From assembly GCF_002574545.1 (NCBI RefSeq), contig NZ_NUGT01000035.1, forward strand, positions 54,148 through 118,147: a stretch of 64,000 nt of DNA, written 5' to 3'. A program made the position numbers and the translations under genes. Positions 25,705 to 37,153 of the stretch are shown piece after piece. Origin of the DNA: Bacillus sp. AFS055030. Its GTDB lineage: Bacteria; Bacillota; Bacilli; Bacillales; Bacillaceae_G. The first letter of the stretch is position 1, and each line of letters starts with the position of its first letter. A model generated the notes under the pieces. That model ran no database searches. It was not told the origin of the DNA and worked only from the letters and a program-made list of their open reading frames with translations.

Positions 25705-26160
25705 ATGAGACTTCGCTCACCAATGCCTGAATTAGATGGTGCAACAACAGTATTAAATGGAGAAATTCAAAAAGAAAACCTAATCGGTGACAAACCAACA
25801 TTAATTCATTTTTGGTCTATTAGCTGCCATTTATGTAAAGTAGCAATGCCAAACATAAATGCTTTTAGAGATGAATATAAAGATCGATTAAATGTAGTAA
25901 GTGTTCATATGCCAAGATCTGAAGATGATTTAGATATTGATAAAATTAAAGAAGTTGCAAAAGAACACGGAATTACACAAACAATATTAGTTGATAACCA
26001 ACATAAAATTACAGATGCTTTTGAAAATAAATATGTACCGTCATATTACGTGTTTGATAAAACAGGTGTGTTACGCCACTTCCAAGCTGGAGAAGGCGGA
26101 ATGCCAATGTTAGAAAAGCGTGTTAATCGAGTACTAGACGAAGCGGCGAAAGTAGAATAA
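25705..26160 (+). CDS. ykuV: Thioredoxin-like thiol-disulfide oxidoreductase YkuV
   Basis: 151 residues, TlpA/ResA-like thioredoxin fold without a signal peptide, so cytosolic. Active site SISCHLCKVAMPN (CHLC), cis-proline region NKYVPSYYVFD, and the inserted segment VHMPRSEDDLDI resemble B. subtilis YkuV (148 aa), which has a reported thioredoxin-like activity. Likely redox partner for YkuU. ATG behind GTAGGAGG. Confidence 0.93.
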   Translation: MRLRSPMPELDGATTVLNGEIQKENLIGDKPTLIHFWSISCHLCKVAMPNINAFRDEYKDRLNVVSVHMPRSEDDLDIDKIKEVAKEHGITQTILVDNQHKITDAFENKYVPSYYVFDKTGVLRHFQAGEGGMPMLEKRVNRVLDEAAKVE

Positions 26161-26183
26161 TTTTTAGTATTCATACAACACTT

Positions 26184-26212
26184 AAGAGACTTTTTTTAAA
26201 GTCTCTTTTTGT
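26184..26212 (+). terminator. Terminator after ykuV
   Basis: AAGAGACTTT pairs with AAAGTCTCTT across TTTT, then TTTG. Confidence 0.85.
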
Positions 26213-26317
26213 ATTACTGTCATTTTATCCTGTAACTAGTAGAAAATGTATTTTATAGGTATAATTAAAGAAAACTAATCTTTAGTTTAAGGGATTATTC
26301 TGTAGGAGGAAAAAAGT

Positions 26318-27352
26318 TTGGAGATTCAAACAATCGCAATCTTTATATTATGGTTGTTTTTATATGCCTACATGATTATTGCTTCAATTGATTTTGGTGC
26401 AGGTTTTTATGCGTTCTATGCGATTACAACGAAAGAAGAACCGAAATTAATTGGTTTAATAAATCGACATCTTTCATCTATTTGGGAGTTGGCTACATTA
26501 TTTTTCATTTTTTTCTTTGTAGGTGTAGTTGGTATATTCCCAAGGGTAGCTTATTATTATGGTGTTCCACTATTAGTTCCAGGTAGTGTAGCAATGATTT
26601 TTTTAGCAATTAGAGGATCGTTTTATACTTTTCAGCAATACGGAGGAAATAAGAGAAAGTTCTTTTTAATTTTGTATGGTGCAACTAGTTTATTAATACC
26701 GGTTACATTATCTACTGTTTTAACAATTTCAGAAGGTGGATTTATTATCGAGAATGGAACAGATATACGATTTTATCCTTTTAAATTAATTACGAATACT
26801 TATTCTTTATCCGTTATGTTATTAGCTGTCTGTTCAGTCCTATTTATAAGTGCAATGTTTTTAATCTATTCTGCAAAACTAATTAATGATTCAGAGTCGG
26901 AAATTAAATTAAGAAAGTATGTACTTGTATGGTCATTGCCAACTATTATTTCGAGTATCATCGTATTTTTATCAATGAAATTACATAATAATGTTCATTT
27001 TAATCGAATGCATAATGTATGGGTATTTTTTCTTATATCTTTGATTTGTTTTTGTGTAGCAATTTATTTTGTGATGAAAAGAAAAAGATATGGATTAGCA
27101 TTTATATTAGTCTTATTGCAATATTTCTTTGCATTTTTTGGATATGGAATTAGTCATCTTCCATTTATCTTATATCCTTATCTAAGAATTGAAACAAGTT
27201 TTGCTAAGAGTAGTTTAGCGACCATACTAATTATTCTATTTGTTGTATTTTTTATCTTATTTACTGTATATTTTATATTTTTAGTTCTTAATAAACCTTT
27301 TTTTATGAAAGTGTTTTTAAAAAGTAGCGAAAAGAACGACTTTCAAGATTAA
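26318..27352 (+). CDS. Orphan CydB/YthB-like cytochrome bd oxidase subunit II
   Basis: 344-residue integral membrane protein with eight or nine predicted helices. It matches the YthB branch of cytochrome bd subunit II: ASIDFGAGFYAFY, FFVGVVGIFPRVAYYYG, AIRGSFYTFQQYGG, STVLTISEGGFI and FFGYGISHLPFILYPYL. Subunit II normally partners the heme-bearing CydA/YthA, but no subunit I gene is adjacent. Flanking genes are ykuV and rnjA. Either the partner is elsewhere or the protein works alone. TTG start behind TAGGAGGAA; flanked by terminators, so monocistronic. Confidence 0.82.
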   Translation: MEIQTIAIFILWLFLYAYMIIASIDFGAGFYAFYAITTKEEPKLIGLINRHLSSIWELATLFFIFFFVGVVGIFPRVAYYYGVPLLVPGSVAMIFLAIRGSFYTFQQYGGNKRKFFLILYGATSLLIPVTLSTVLTISEGGFIIENGTDIRFYPFKLITNTYSLSVMLLAVCSVLFISAMFLIYSAKLINDSESEIKLRKYVLVWSLPTIISSIIVFLSMKLHNNVHFNRMHNVWVFFLISLICFCVAIYFVMKRKRYGLAFILVLLQYFFAFFGYGISHLPFILYPYLRIETSFAKSSLATILIILFVVFFILFTVYFIFLVLNKPFFMKVFLKSSEKNDFQD

Positions 27353-27373
27353 TAAAAAGATAAGAACGTATAA

Positions 27374-27417
27374 AAAGGGCGATTTCAAAAGTATTTTGAC
27401 TTTTGAAATCGCCCTTT
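27374..27417. terminator. Bidirectional terminator between the CydB-like gene and rnjA
   Basis: A 19-bp perfect stem AAAGGGCGATTTCAAAAGT with its complement, loop ATTTTG. Confidence 0.9.
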
Positions 27418-27432
27418 AACTTGTGCTTATGA

Positions 27433-29100
27433 TTAAACTTCCATAATAATAGGGAGAATCATTGGCTTACGTTTTGTTTTTTCGTATAAGAAAGGTGATA
27501 AAGTATCAGTAATTTCATTTTTAATCTCTGACCATTGAGAAGTTTTACGTTCCATGATCTTATTTAAATGAGTAGAAATCATTGCTTGTGCTTCATTTAT
27601 TAAATCGCCACTTTCTCTCATATAAACGAATCCACGTGAAATGATATCTGGTCCTGCTGAAATTTTGAATTCCTTCATATCGATACTTACGACTACGATT
27701 ACAAGACCTTCCTCAGATAAAATTCTACGGTCTCTTAATACGATATTACCAATATCACCGATACCGCTTCCATCAATATAAACATTACCAGAAGGTACTT
27801 TTCCTGCAACCATAGCCTCATCTGCACGAAGAGCTAGAACCTCACCATTATCCATGATAAAGCAGTTTTCCTCAGGAACTCCACAATCCATAGCTAGCTT
27901 TGCATGCATGCGCTGCATTCTATATTCACCGTGAATCGGCATGAAATATTTAGGTTTCATCAGTCTAAGCATTAATTTTTGCTCTTCTTGACCACCATGA
28001 CCACTAGTATGAATGTCATTTAATGAGCCGTGAATTACTTCAGCACCAGCACGGTATAGTAAGTTGATTGTGCGATTTACACTCATTGTATTACCTGGAA
28101 TTGGTGAAGAAGAAAATACGACAGTATCTCCAGGAATAATTTGAATTTGACGATGTGTACCATTTGCTATACGTGATAAAGCAGCCATTGGCTCACCTTG
28201 ACTACCTGTACATAAAATGACTAATTGATTAGCCGGAATTCGATTAATTTGAGATGCATCAATAAATGTATCTTTAGGACATTTAATATAACCTAGGTCA
28301 TGTCCAATCTCAATATTTGCTTCCATACTTCTACCAAAAACAGCAATTTTACGCCCAGTTGCAATAGCAGATTCAACTACTTGCTGAAGGCGATGGATGT
28401 TTGAAGCGAATGTTGCAAAGATGATTCGACCGTCTACTTTACGGAAGATTTCATTAATTGTGTCTCCAACTTTTCTTTCAGACATAGTAAAATGTGATAC
28501 TTCACTATTTGTACTGTCAGAAAGTAAACATAAAACCCCTTCTTTACCAATCTCAGCCATTTTTGTTAAATTAGCTGTTTCTCCAACTGGTGTAAAGTCG
28601 AATTTAAAGTCTCCTGTATGAACGACTTGTCCTTGTGGAGTTTTTACAACAATTCCGTAACAATCTGGAATACTGTGAGTAGTGCGGTAAAAAGTAACGC
28701 TAGTTTTTCTAAATTTAATGATGTCGTCTTCTTTAATTTCAATTAATTTAGCTTTTCTTAAAAGACCGTGCTCTTCTAATTTATTTTTAATTAGGCCAAG
28801 AGCAAGTTTACCACCATAAATTGGAATATTTAATTCTCTTAATAAGTATGGAATACCACCAATGTGGTCTTCATGTCCGTGAGTGATAAATAAACCTTTA
28901 ATTTTTTCCTCATTTCGAACTAAGTAGGAATAATCAGGTATAACATAGTCTATCCCTAGTAGCTCATCTTCAGGGAACTTGATTCCGGCATCTATTAATA
29001 TAATTTCATCTTGATATTGTACTGCGTATGTATTTTTACCAATTTCCCCTAAGCCACCTAGTGCGAATACGGCAGCTTGATCATTTTTAAGAAATTTCAT
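27433..29100 (-). CDS. rnjA: Ribonuclease J1
   Basis: 555-residue metallo-beta-lactamase/beta-CASP ribonuclease. The zinc motif [14 protein letters not shown] (about residues 74-87), the CASP motifs [11 protein letters not shown] and GRSMEANI, and [23 protein letters not shown] all appear. RNase J1 provides 5'-3' exonuclease and endonuclease activity in bulk mRNA turnover and rRNA maturation. Immediately downstream of rpoY (4-bp gap), an arrangement conserved in Firmicutes. Confidence 0.98.
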   Translation of the reverse strand: MKFLKNDQAAVFALGGLGEIGKNTYAVQYQDEIILIDAGIKFPEDELLGIDYVIPDYSYLVRNEEKIKGLFITHGHEDHIGGIPYLLRELNIPIYGGKLALGLIKNKLEEHGLLRKAKLIEIKEDDIIKFRKTSVTFYRTTHSIPDCYGIVVKTPQGQVVHTGDFKFDFTPVGETANLTKMAEIGKEGVLCLLSDSTNSEVSHFTMSERKVGDTINEIFRKVDGRIIFATFASNIHRLQQVVESAIATGRKIAVFGRSMEANIEIGHDLGYIKCPKDTFIDASQINRIPANQLVILCTGSQGEPMAALSRIANGTHRQIQIIPGDTVVFSSSPIPGNTMSVNRTINLLYRAGAEVIHGSLNDIHTSGHGGQEEQKLMLRLMKPKYFMPIHGEYRMQRMHAKLAMDCGVPEENCFIMDNGEVLALRADEAMVAGKVPSGNVYIDGSGIGDIGNIVLRDRRILSEEGLVIVVVSIDMKEFKISAGPDIISRGFVYMRESGDLINEAQAMISTHLNKIMERKTSQWSEIKNEITDTLSPFLYEKTKRKPMILPIIMEV

Positions 29101-29104
29101 AAAT

Positions 29105-29317
29105 TTACGCTAGCTCCAAAATTTTAAAGCTTTCACTTTGTTTTTCAAATTCAAGATGAGCACCGGTTAAAGCTTGAACAAGCTCAATATTATAATTGAA
29201 AGGTAATAATTTCGCACGAACTTCTCTTTCACTATCTGCTTCTACATAAACTGTTTTAGTTTTTTCTCTTACAGGTACCTCTAATGGTAATTCCTGATAG
29301 TATACTTTAAAAATCAT
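29105..29317 (-). CDS. rpoY: RNA polymerase epsilon subunit RpoY
   Basis: 70-residue small RNAP subunit (former YkzG, DUF1447). [33 protein letters not shown] (seen as [12 protein letters not shown] and EREVRAKL) and [17 protein letters not shown] are typical. Encoded directly before rnjA on the minus strand with a 4-bp gap, so RNA synthesis and decay components are co-expressed. Shine-Dalgarno AAGGAGAG. Confidence 0.96.
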   Translation of the reverse strand: MIFKVYYQELPLEVPVREKTKTVYVEADSEREVRAKLLPFNYNIELVQALTGAHLEFEKQSESFKILELA

Positions 29318-29665
29318 TTAAATCTCTCCTTGTCAAATCACTATCTTCTCAATATTATAAGTGATTTTCTATATATTTTCATTCTTTTTATTGAAGATTA
29401 CCTAAAATACGGTCATTTTAAAAAAAATATTGAAATTATCGAGATATATTTCTTCTTTTTCAAAAATTGTTTTAGCCGTTTTTTTAATTTTTTTCGAAGT
29501 TTACGTAACATTAGTTTTACCTCCTAGACATGAAATTAAACTTATCTGTAAAGAACACGGACTTAGTATATTTATGTTTAGTATTGATCGAAAAAACATT
29601 TTCATTCAATATAATCCAAAAAGCAGTTAAAATAGAGGGTATCTTAAAATTAAGGGGAGAAGAAT
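29318..29665. other. Gap between rpoY and the EamA transporter
   Basis: About 350 bp of very AT-rich DNA holding the divergent promoters. Several short overlapping frames exist (for example 29430-29630, with one hydrophobic stretch), but none has a convincing ribosome-binding site. I see no supported gene here. Confidence 0.5.
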
Positions 29666-30574
29666 GTGAAGAAGTTATATGCAGCTTTGTTTTTATTAAG
29701 TATTATTTGGAGTACATCTTTTTTATTCATTAAACTCCTTTTAAACGATATAACCCCAGAAGCAATTGTATTTTATCGTTGTTTCTTTGGTGCGATCACT
29801 TTATTAATTATTATGTTAATAAAAAGGGTAAAGATCGATTATAAAAATTTACCGAAAATGAGTTTGATTATTGTCATCTCATTATTTAATCATGCAATAC
29901 CGTGGCTTTTCCTGTCTTTAAGTGAGACTCATTTGCAAAGTAATGAAGCGGCAGTATTAAATGCATTTACACCTATTGCAACACTAATTATTGGATATTT
30001 TTTCTTTTCTCAAAAAATTTATAAGAAACAATGGATCGGACTCATGCTAGGAATCATTGGCCTGATGATTATGATGAATCTTAATCCATCAACAATTTTC
30101 TCCAATAATATAATTTATTCAATGTTAATGTTAGTTGTTACTTTTTGTTATGGGCTTGGTTCACATTTAACTAAGAAGTATTTACAAAATATTGATGTAA
30201 TGATTATTTCCTTTTTAACCTTAGGTATTTCTGGTGTTTTCGGTTTTTTTTACATGGTCGCTTCAGGAAATGGCACGTTAAAACCATTTGTTAATTTTGA
30301 AGTTTTTAGTGGTGTTTTTGGACTAGGTGTAATATGTTCGGGGTTGGCATATTTATTATTTTATTATATGGTTAAAGAGGGAAGTGCAGAATTTGCAACA
30401 ATGGTTACTTATATAGTACCTGTATTTGCATCTATTTGGGGATTTTTCTTTTTAAACGAACCATTAACGTTCAAATTGATTTCAGGACTGTTAATTGTAC
30501 TTCTTGGCGTATTTATTACAAATAGTAAACAGAAGTCAAAATTGAATAACTCAAAAGCAAATGCAGCATCTTAG
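29666..30574 (+). CDS. EamA/DMT family transporter
   Basis: 302-residue drug/metabolite transporter with ten hydrophobic helices in two EamA repeats. SIIWSTSFLFIKLLL, FYRCFFGAITLL, and SNEAAVLNAFTPIATLIIGYFFF open the first; YIVPVFASIWGFFFLNEPLTFKLISG closes the second (given in part). Members export or import amino acids, nucleosides or cell-wall metabolites; specificity cannot be inferred. GTG 29666 follows GGGGAG; ykrA begins 15 bp downstream, suggesting an operon. Confidence 0.9.
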   Translation: MKKLYAALFLLSIIWSTSFLFIKLLLNDITPEAIVFYRCFFGAITLLIIMLIKRVKIDYKNLPKMSLIIVISLFNHAIPWLFLSLSETHLQSNEAAVLNAFTPIATLIIGYFFFSQKIYKKQWIGLMLGIIGLMIMMNLNPSTIFSNNIIYSMLMLVVTFCYGLGSHLTKKYLQNIDVMIISFLTLGISGVFGFFYMVASGNGTLKPFVNFEVFSGVFGLGVICSGLAYLLFYYMVKEGSAEFATMVTYIVPVFASIWGFFFLNEPLTFKLISGLLIVLLGVFITNSKQKSKLNNSKANAAS

Positions 30575-30589
30575 CGAGGAGAGAATAAT

Positions 30590-31363
30590 ATGACTAAACC
30601 AATCGTTTTTTTTGATATAGATGGAACGATTTTAAATCATGATAAAGTAATTCCGGAAAGTACAAAGAATGCAATTTCGGAACTTCAAAATAAAGATATA
30701 CATGTTGCGATTGCAACTGGTCGTGCCCCGTTCATGTTTAAAGACATTCGCGAAGAGTTAAATATAAATAGTTTTATAAGTTTAAATGGACAATATGCTG
30801 AATTTGAAGGTGAGGCTATTCACAAACATGCCCTACATCCAGAACAACTTCACCAATTCACTCAAAAAGCTAAGGAACTAGATATTCCGCTTATTTATTT
30901 AAATAACGAGACAATGAAAGCGTCAATTGATTCACATCCTCACATAAAAGAAGCGATGTCATCGATTAAAATGCAGCACCCTAAGGTTCAACATGATTTT
31001 TATCAAAACCGTGAAATTTACCAAGTATTACTGTTTTGTGAAGAGCATTTAGAGCCGAATTTAACAGAAGGATTTAATGATTTTAATTTTATTCGCTGGC
31101 ATGAGTATTCGTCAGATGTCTTACCAGTTGGTGGTTCTAAAGCGAATGGAATACTTCAAATGGTAAATCATCTTGGATTTGATATGCAAAATGTAATCGC
31201 ATTTGGTGATGGATTAAATGATTTAGAAATGATCGAAAAAGTTGGAACGGGTATCGCCATGGGTAATGCTGTTGATCCACTTAAAAAAATAGCTAATCAT
31301 ATTACAACAAATGTTGATGAAGATGGCATTTTAAACGGTTTAAAATGGGCCGGACTTCTTTAA
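30590..31363 (+). CDS. ykrA: Cof-type HAD hydrolase YkrA
   Basis: 257-residue HAD-superfamily phosphatase (Cof/IIB type). Motif I is FFDIDGTIL, motif II ATGR, motif III/IV GGSKANGI and FGDGLNDLEMIEKVG. Locus between rpoY-rnjA and the deformylase matches B. subtilis ykrA. Probable small sugar-phosphate or nucleotide-phosphate phosphatase; exact substrate unknown. Start behind GCGAGGAGAG. Confidence 0.92.
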   Translation: MTKPIVFFDIDGTILNHDKVIPESTKNAISELQNKDIHVAIATGRAPFMFKDIREELNINSFISLNGQYAEFEGEAIHKHALHPEQLHQFTQKAKELDIPLIYLNNETMKASIDSHPHIKEAMSSIKMQHPKVQHDFYQNREIYQVLLFCEEHLEPNLTEGFNDFNFIRWHEYSSDVLPVGGSKANGILQMVNHLGFDMQNVIAFGDGLNDLEMIEKVGTGIAMGNAVDPLKKIANHITTNVDEDGILNGLKWAGLL

Positions 31364-31419
31364 GTCTTTAGAAAAAAATTAAAATCAGACACGGATATGC
31401 AAGCTTTTGTTAGCAGTCT

Positions 31420-31456
31420 AAAAAGAGCGATTGGTTTTCCAATCGCTCTTTTTTTA
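31420..31456. terminator. Bidirectional terminator between ykrA and def
   Basis: AAAAAGAGCGATTGG pairs with CCAATCGCTCTTTTT, loop TTTT, and overlaps the def stop codon. Confidence 0.93.
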
Positions 31457-32011
31457 ATTCCTCTCTAAAGGTGAAGCTCCTTCTGGAGGAGAAAAAGGAT
31501 TTGTTTTATTAATACGATCATAAAACATTACGCCATTTAGATGGTCAATTTCATGCTGGAAGCAAATTGCTGGTAAACCTTTCAGACGGAGCTTTACTTC
31601 TCCTAATTTTGTGTCAAAGCCAGTGACTGTTATTCGTGCATAACGTGGAACGTATCCAGGAACATCACGATCAACAGATAAGCAACCTTCACCACCTGAT
31701 AAATAAATTTGCTCAACAGAATGACTGACAATTTTAGGGTTTAACAAAGCATAACTAAATAAATTACCCTGTAAGTCAGTAACATGAACACCAATGGCTC
31801 TTTTTAGAATTCCAATTTGTGGTGCAGCTAATCCGATACCTGATCGAAGACCGTATTCAGCAGATATTTCTGGATCTTGACTATTTATTACATACTCTAA
31901 TAATGAATTAGCTAAATTAATATCCTCAGCTGAAGGGGGTAAGCTTACTTCATTCGAGATTTGTCTTAATCTAGGATCACCTTCTCGAATTATATCTTTC
32001 ATTGTAATCAA
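31454..32011 (-). CDS. defB: Peptide deformylase (DefB/YkrB type)
   Basis: 185-residue iron/zinc peptide deformylase that removes the formyl group from nascent proteins. Motif 1 GIGLAAPQIG, motif 2 EGCLSV (metal cysteine) and motif 3 QHEIDHLNG are intact; the inserted DRDVPGYVPRYARI is typical of Gram-positive type 2 enzymes. It starts MITM like B. subtilis YkrB; TTG 32011 has AGGAGTG upstream. Confidence 0.95.
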   Translation of the reverse strand: MITMKDIIREGDPRLRQISNEVSLPPSAEDINLANSLLEYVINSQDPEISAEYGLRSGIGLAAPQIGILKRAIGVHVTDLQGNLFSYALLNPKIVSHSVEQIYLSGGEGCLSVDRDVPGYVPRYARITVTGFDTKLGEVKLRLKGLPAICFQHEIDHLNGVMFYDRINKTNPFSPPEGASPLERN

Positions 32012-32128
32012 ATGATTTTCACTCCTGACTAATTATTTTATAAATATAAGTATGTACTATTCACTAGTATTATTAATTTAGTCTAACAAATCTTTATAAA
32101 ATTGTCAGTCTAAAGTAATAGTTGAAAA

Positions 32129-32151
32129 AGGAGCGATAAATTATCGCTCCT
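32129..32151 (-). terminator. Terminator of the YjcZ-type micropeptide gene
   Basis: AGGAGCGATAA pairs with TTATCGCTCCT; on the minus strand the stem is followed by TTTTTC. Confidence 0.85.
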
Positions 32152-32197
32152 TAAAGTTTGTGGTTATACATTAATAATAGAGGCTTACTTGTGTGAA

Positions 32198-32326
32198 TTA
32201 TAAAACGAAAGCTGCACCAACGATAATTAATAAAATGAATAGAACAACGATTAATGCGAAACCGCCATAACCGCATCCGCATCCATAACCAGGGTATCCA
32301 CCTTTTCCGTATCCGTAACCGTACAT
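32198..32326 (-). CDS. YjcZ/SscA-family sporulation micropeptide
   Basis: A 42-residue peptide. The Gly/Tyr-rich head ([19 protein letters not shown]) is followed by one hydrophobic helix ([20 protein letters not shown]), the exact plan of the YjcZ family. That family includes SscA, a small spore-coat assembly protein of B. subtilis. Ideal Shine-Dalgarno AGGGAGGTTATTAT and its own terminator show a real gene. It lies divergent to ykyA. Confidence 0.88.
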   Translation of the reverse strand: MYGYGYGKGGYPGYGCGCGYGGFALIVVLFILLIIVGAAFVL

Positions 32327-32488
32327 ATAATAACCTCCCTTTAAACTGTTTCCGCATATAGCGGATACTACAAATTATGAAAAACTACATAAAGTGTGTG
32401 GGTATGTGACCAGTTTATTTTTTAGGACGTATAAAAAGTGTGAAAAGATGCAACATGGAAATAATAATGAAAAAAATTGGGTGAAATT

Positions 32489-33136
32489 ATGTATAAAAAA
32501 TTCTATTCTTTATTTCTTATAATAAGCATTCTTTTAATCTTTTGTACGGGATGTACTTCTCAAGCAAAACAAAAGAATTTAGTAATAAATCAACTAGGTG
32601 AAATTGCAAAAATGGAACAGAAATTTCAAAAAGCTGGAGAACGTATTCAAAAACTGGAAGTAAAGGAATTGGAGTATTATGAAAAAATTTATTTATATAA
32701 AATCAGTGAAGTAAATAAAAGACAAGAATCGGCCAAACAAGCAATCAATTTATTAAACGAACGAAAAGAGCGAGTTAAAGAAGAATCAAAATTAATTCAC
32801 GATATAGACATAAAAATTAAAGAACTTCAAACAATAAATATTGAAACGAAGGATGAACAGTTTCGAAATGAAGTTAATAACTTTATAAAAACATGGAGAG
32901 AAAGAACAGAGTTATACGATAAATTGAATATAAAATATAAAGATGCAATGGAAACGGATCTTTCAATTTATAACTTATTATCGCAGAAAAAAGTTGATTT
33001 AAAAGATGTAAAGAGTGAGACAAAGGATACAAATCACATTTATAAAGATGTCATTAAATACAATGATCAATTAAATCTTTATACTCAAAAATTAAATATT
33101 TTACAAAAAGATATATATGAAAAATATGGTAAATAA
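32489..33136 (+). CDS. ykyA: YkyA family lipoprotein
   Basis: 215 residues: a signal sequence (YSLFLIISILLIFCTGC, likely lipidated Cys22) then an almost entirely helical, Lys/Glu-rich coiled-coil (QLGEIAKMEQKFQKAGERIQK, noted as EIAKMEQKFQKAG). Position immediately before pdhA is the same as in B. subtilis ykyA, annotated as a putative cell-wall-binding lipoprotein. The -3 residue of the lipobox is Cys, a slightly unusual form. ATG 32489 is preferred over the TTG at 32477. Confidence 0.82.
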   Translation: MYKKFYSLFLIISILLIFCTGCTSQAKQKNLVINQLGEIAKMEQKFQKAGERIQKLEVKELEYYEKIYLYKISEVNKRQESAKQAINLLNERKERVKEESKLIHDIDIKIKELQTINIETKDEQFRNEVNNFIKTWRERTELYDKLNIKYKDAMETDLSIYNLLSQKKVDLKDVKSETKDTNHIYKDVIKYNDQLNLYTQKLNILQKDIYEKYGK

Positions 33137-34680
<1,544 letters not shown>

Positions 34681-34683
34681 GTC

Positions 34684-35661
34684 ATGGCGCAAATGACAAT
34701 GATTCAAGCTATCACAGATGCATTACGCGTTGAAATGAAAAACGATCCAACTGTAGTAGTATTCGGGGAAGACGTTGGAGTAAACGGTGGTGTATTCCGT
34801 GCAACTGAAGGTTTACAAGCAGAATTCGGTGAAGCGCGTGTATTCGATACACCACTTGCTGAATCAGGTATCGGTGGATTAGCAATCGGTCTTGGAATTC
34901 AAGGCTTCCGTCCAGTACCAGAAATCCAATTCTTCGGATTCTTATTCGAAATTATGGACTCAATCGCTGGTCAAGCGGCTCGTATGCGTTACCGTACAAG
35001 TGGTCGTTTTACTTCTCCAATTACTTTCCGTTCACCTTTTGGTGGTGGTGTTCATACACCAGAAATGCACGCGGATAGTTTAGAAGGATTAATGGCTCAA
35101 ACTCCTGGTTTAAAAGTAGTTATTCCATCAACTCCTAAAGATGCTAAAGGTCTTTTAATTTCATCTATTCGTGATAATGATCCTGTTATCTATTTAGAGC
35201 ACATGAAATTATACCGTTCATTCCGTGAAGATGTACCTGAAGGTGAGTACACAATCGAATTAGGAAAAGCAGACGTTAAACGTGAAGGTAAAGATGTATC
35301 TGTATTTGCATACGGTGCAATGGTTCACGCTGCATTAAAAGCTGCTGAAGAGTTAGAAAAAGAAGGCGTATCAGTAGAAGTTGTTGACTTACGTACTGTT
35401 CACCCATTAGATATCGAAGCAATCGTTGCGTCTGTTGAAAAAACTGGACGTGCAGTAGTTGTACAAGAAGCACAAAAACAAGCTGGTATTGCTGCAAATG
35501 TAGTTGCTGAAATCAATGATCGTTGTATCCTTTCATTAGAAGCACCAGTTGTTCGTATTACTGCAGCTGATACTGTTTACCCATTCTCAGAAGCGGAAAC
35601 AGTTTGGTTACCTAACCATAAAGATGTAGTAGAAGGTATTCAAAAAGTTTTAAACTTCTAA
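34684..35661 (+). CDS. pdhB: Pyruvate dehydrogenase E1 beta subunit
   Basis: 325-residue transketolase-like beta subunit, same length as in B. subtilis. [18 protein letters not shown] near the start, [19 protein letters not shown] and [10 protein letters not shown] are present. Forms the E1 heterotetramer with PdhA. Starts 3 bp after pdhA. The stop is followed by a long hairpin before pdhC, a possible point of differential expression. Confidence 0.98.
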   Translation: MAQMTMIQAITDALRVEMKNDPTVVVFGEDVGVNGGVFRATEGLQAEFGEARVFDTPLAESGIGGLAIGLGIQGFRPVPEIQFFGFLFEIMDSIAGQAARMRYRTSGRFTSPITFRSPFGGGVHTPEMHADSLEGLMAQTPGLKVVIPSTPKDAKGLLISSIRDNDPVIYLEHMKLYRSFREDVPEGEYTIELGKADVKREGKDVSVFAYGAMVHAALKAAEELEKEGVSVEVVDLRTVHPLDIEAIVASVEKTGRAVVVQEAQKQAGIAANVVAEINDRCILSLEAPVVRITAADTVYPFSEAETVWLPNHKDVVEGIQKVLNF

Positions 35662-35683
35662 TTTAGTTTATAACAAAAAATAG

Positions 35684-35716
35684 TGAAAGGTATTTGATGA
35701 ATTCATCAATACCTTT
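35684..35716 (+). terminator. Long intercistronic hairpin between pdhB and pdhC
   Basis: GAAAGGTATTTGATGAA pairs with TTCATCAATACCTTTC (one bulged T) almost without loop, followed by TTACATT. The T-tail is poor, so it is more likely a processing or partial termination signal than a full stop. Confidence 0.6.
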
Positions 35717-35777
35717 CTTACATTATAGATAAAATATTATAAAAAATTAACTTAACTTTGTTCGGAGGTAGAAATCT

Positions 35778-37148
35778 GTGTCAAACTCAGTGGCAAGTCT
35801 ATTTGAATTTAGATTACCAGATATCGGTGAAGGAATTCACGAAGGTGAAATTGTAAAATGGTTTATTAAAGCAGGCGACGAAGTAAATGAAGATGATATC
35901 ATTTGTGAAGTTCAAAACGATAAATCAGTAGTAGAAATTCCATCACCTGTAAAAGGGAAAGTATTAGAAGTATTAGTTGCAGAAGGTACAGTTGCAGTTG
36001 TTGGTGACGTATTAGTACGTTTAGATGCACCGGGTTATGAAAACATTAGCTTCAAAGGACAACATGCTGAAGAAGCTCCAACTACTACTCCAGTTCCAGA
36101 AGCTGCTGAAGCAGTTCAAGCAAAAGTACAAGAATCTTATGAGCAAAGTGAACCAAAAACAGATGCTGCACCATTATCTCCTGTTGCTGCAATTGAACCA
36201 AAAGCTCATGTAATTGCAATGCCATCTGTACGTAAATACGCTCGTGAGAAAAACGTGGATTTACGTATTGTACCAGGTTCAGGTAAAAATGGCCGTGTAA
36301 CAAAACAAGACGTAGATGCATTCTTATTAGGTGGAGGAGTGGCACCAGCTGCTGCAGCACAAACAGAAGTGGCTGTAGAAGTTGTTACAGAAGCGAAAAA
36401 CGAAGCGCAAGAAGCTCCAAAAGCAACGCCAATTCCAGAAGGTGCATATCCTGAAACTCGTGAAAAAATGAGTGGAATTCGTAAAGCAATCGCTAAAGCG
36501 ATGGTTAACTCTAAACATACTGCTCCTCACGTAACATTAATGGATGAAGTAGATGTAACAAAACTAGTTGCTAGCCGTAAAAAATATAAAGAAGTTGCAG
36601 CTGCACAAGGTATTAAATTAACGTTCTTACCTTATGTTGTTAAAGCATTAACTTCTGCATTACGTAAATTCCCAGCTTTAAATACATCAATCGATGATGC
36701 TACAAGCGAGATCATTCATAAACATTACTATAACATTGGTATCGCTGCAGATACTGATAAAGGTTTATTAGTACCAGTTGTTAAAGATGCAGATCGTAAA
36801 GCTATTTTCTCAATTTCTGCTGAAATTAATGAATTAGCTACTAAAGCTCGTGATGGTAAATTAGCTCCTGCAGAAATGAAAGGTGCTACATGCACAATCA
36901 CAAATATCGGTTCAGCTGGTGGACAATGGTTTACTCCAGTAATTAACCACCCTGAAGTTGCTATTTTAGGTATTGGTCGTATTGCTGAAAAACCAGTAGT
37001 ATTAAACGGAGAAATCGTTGTTGCTCCAGTATTAGCGTTATCATTAAGCTTTGACCACCGTATTATCGATGGTGCAACTGCTCAAAACGCATTAAACCAT
37101 ATTAAACGATTATTAAATGATCCAGAATTATTATTAATGGAGGCGTAA
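35778..37148 (+). CDS. pdhC: Pyruvate dehydrogenase E2 (dihydrolipoamide acetyltransferase)
   Basis: 456 residues. A single lipoyl domain (about 8-85; lipoyl-lysine in [11 protein letters not shown]), an Ala/Pro-rich linker, the peripheral subunit-binding domain ([14 protein letters not shown]...NGRVTKQDV, about 150-185), a second linker and the catalytic core with the HxxxD-type motif [10 protein letters not shown] near the end. E2 forms the complex core and makes acetyl-CoA. GTG 35778 behind CGGAGGT, 8-nt spacing. Ends 5 bp before pdhD. Confidence 0.97.
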   Translation: MSNSVASLFEFRLPDIGEGIHEGEIVKWFIKAGDEVNEDDIICEVQNDKSVVEIPSPVKGKVLEVLVAEGTVAVVGDVLVRLDAPGYENISFKGQHAEEAPTTTPVPEAAEAVQAKVQESYEQSEPKTDAAPLSPVAAIEPKAHVIAMPSVRKYAREKNVDLRIVPGSGKNGRVTKQDVDAFLLGGGVAPAAAAQTEVAVEVVTEAKNEAQEAPKATPIPEGAYPETREKMSGIRKAIAKAMVNSKHTAPHVTLMDEVDVTKLVASRKKYKEVAAAQGIKLTFLPYVVKALTSALRKFPALNTSIDDATSEIIHKHYYNIGIAADTDKGLLVPVVKDADRKAIFSISAEINELATKARDGKLAPAEMKGATCTITNIGSAGGQWFTPVINHPEVAILGIGRIAEKPVVLNGEIVVAPVLALSLSFDHRIIDGATAQNALNHIKRLLNDPELLLMEA

Positions 37149-37153
37149 GATAA

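Noticed and set aside
29330..29733. Overlapping short frames between rpoY and the EamA gene
   Set aside because: No Shine-Dalgarno, biased only by T/A-rich sequence, and they overlap the promoters and the start of the transporter.
36085..36360. 91-aa minus-strand frame rich in Leu and Gln
   Set aside because: Shadow of the Ala/Pro-rich linker codons of pdhC.
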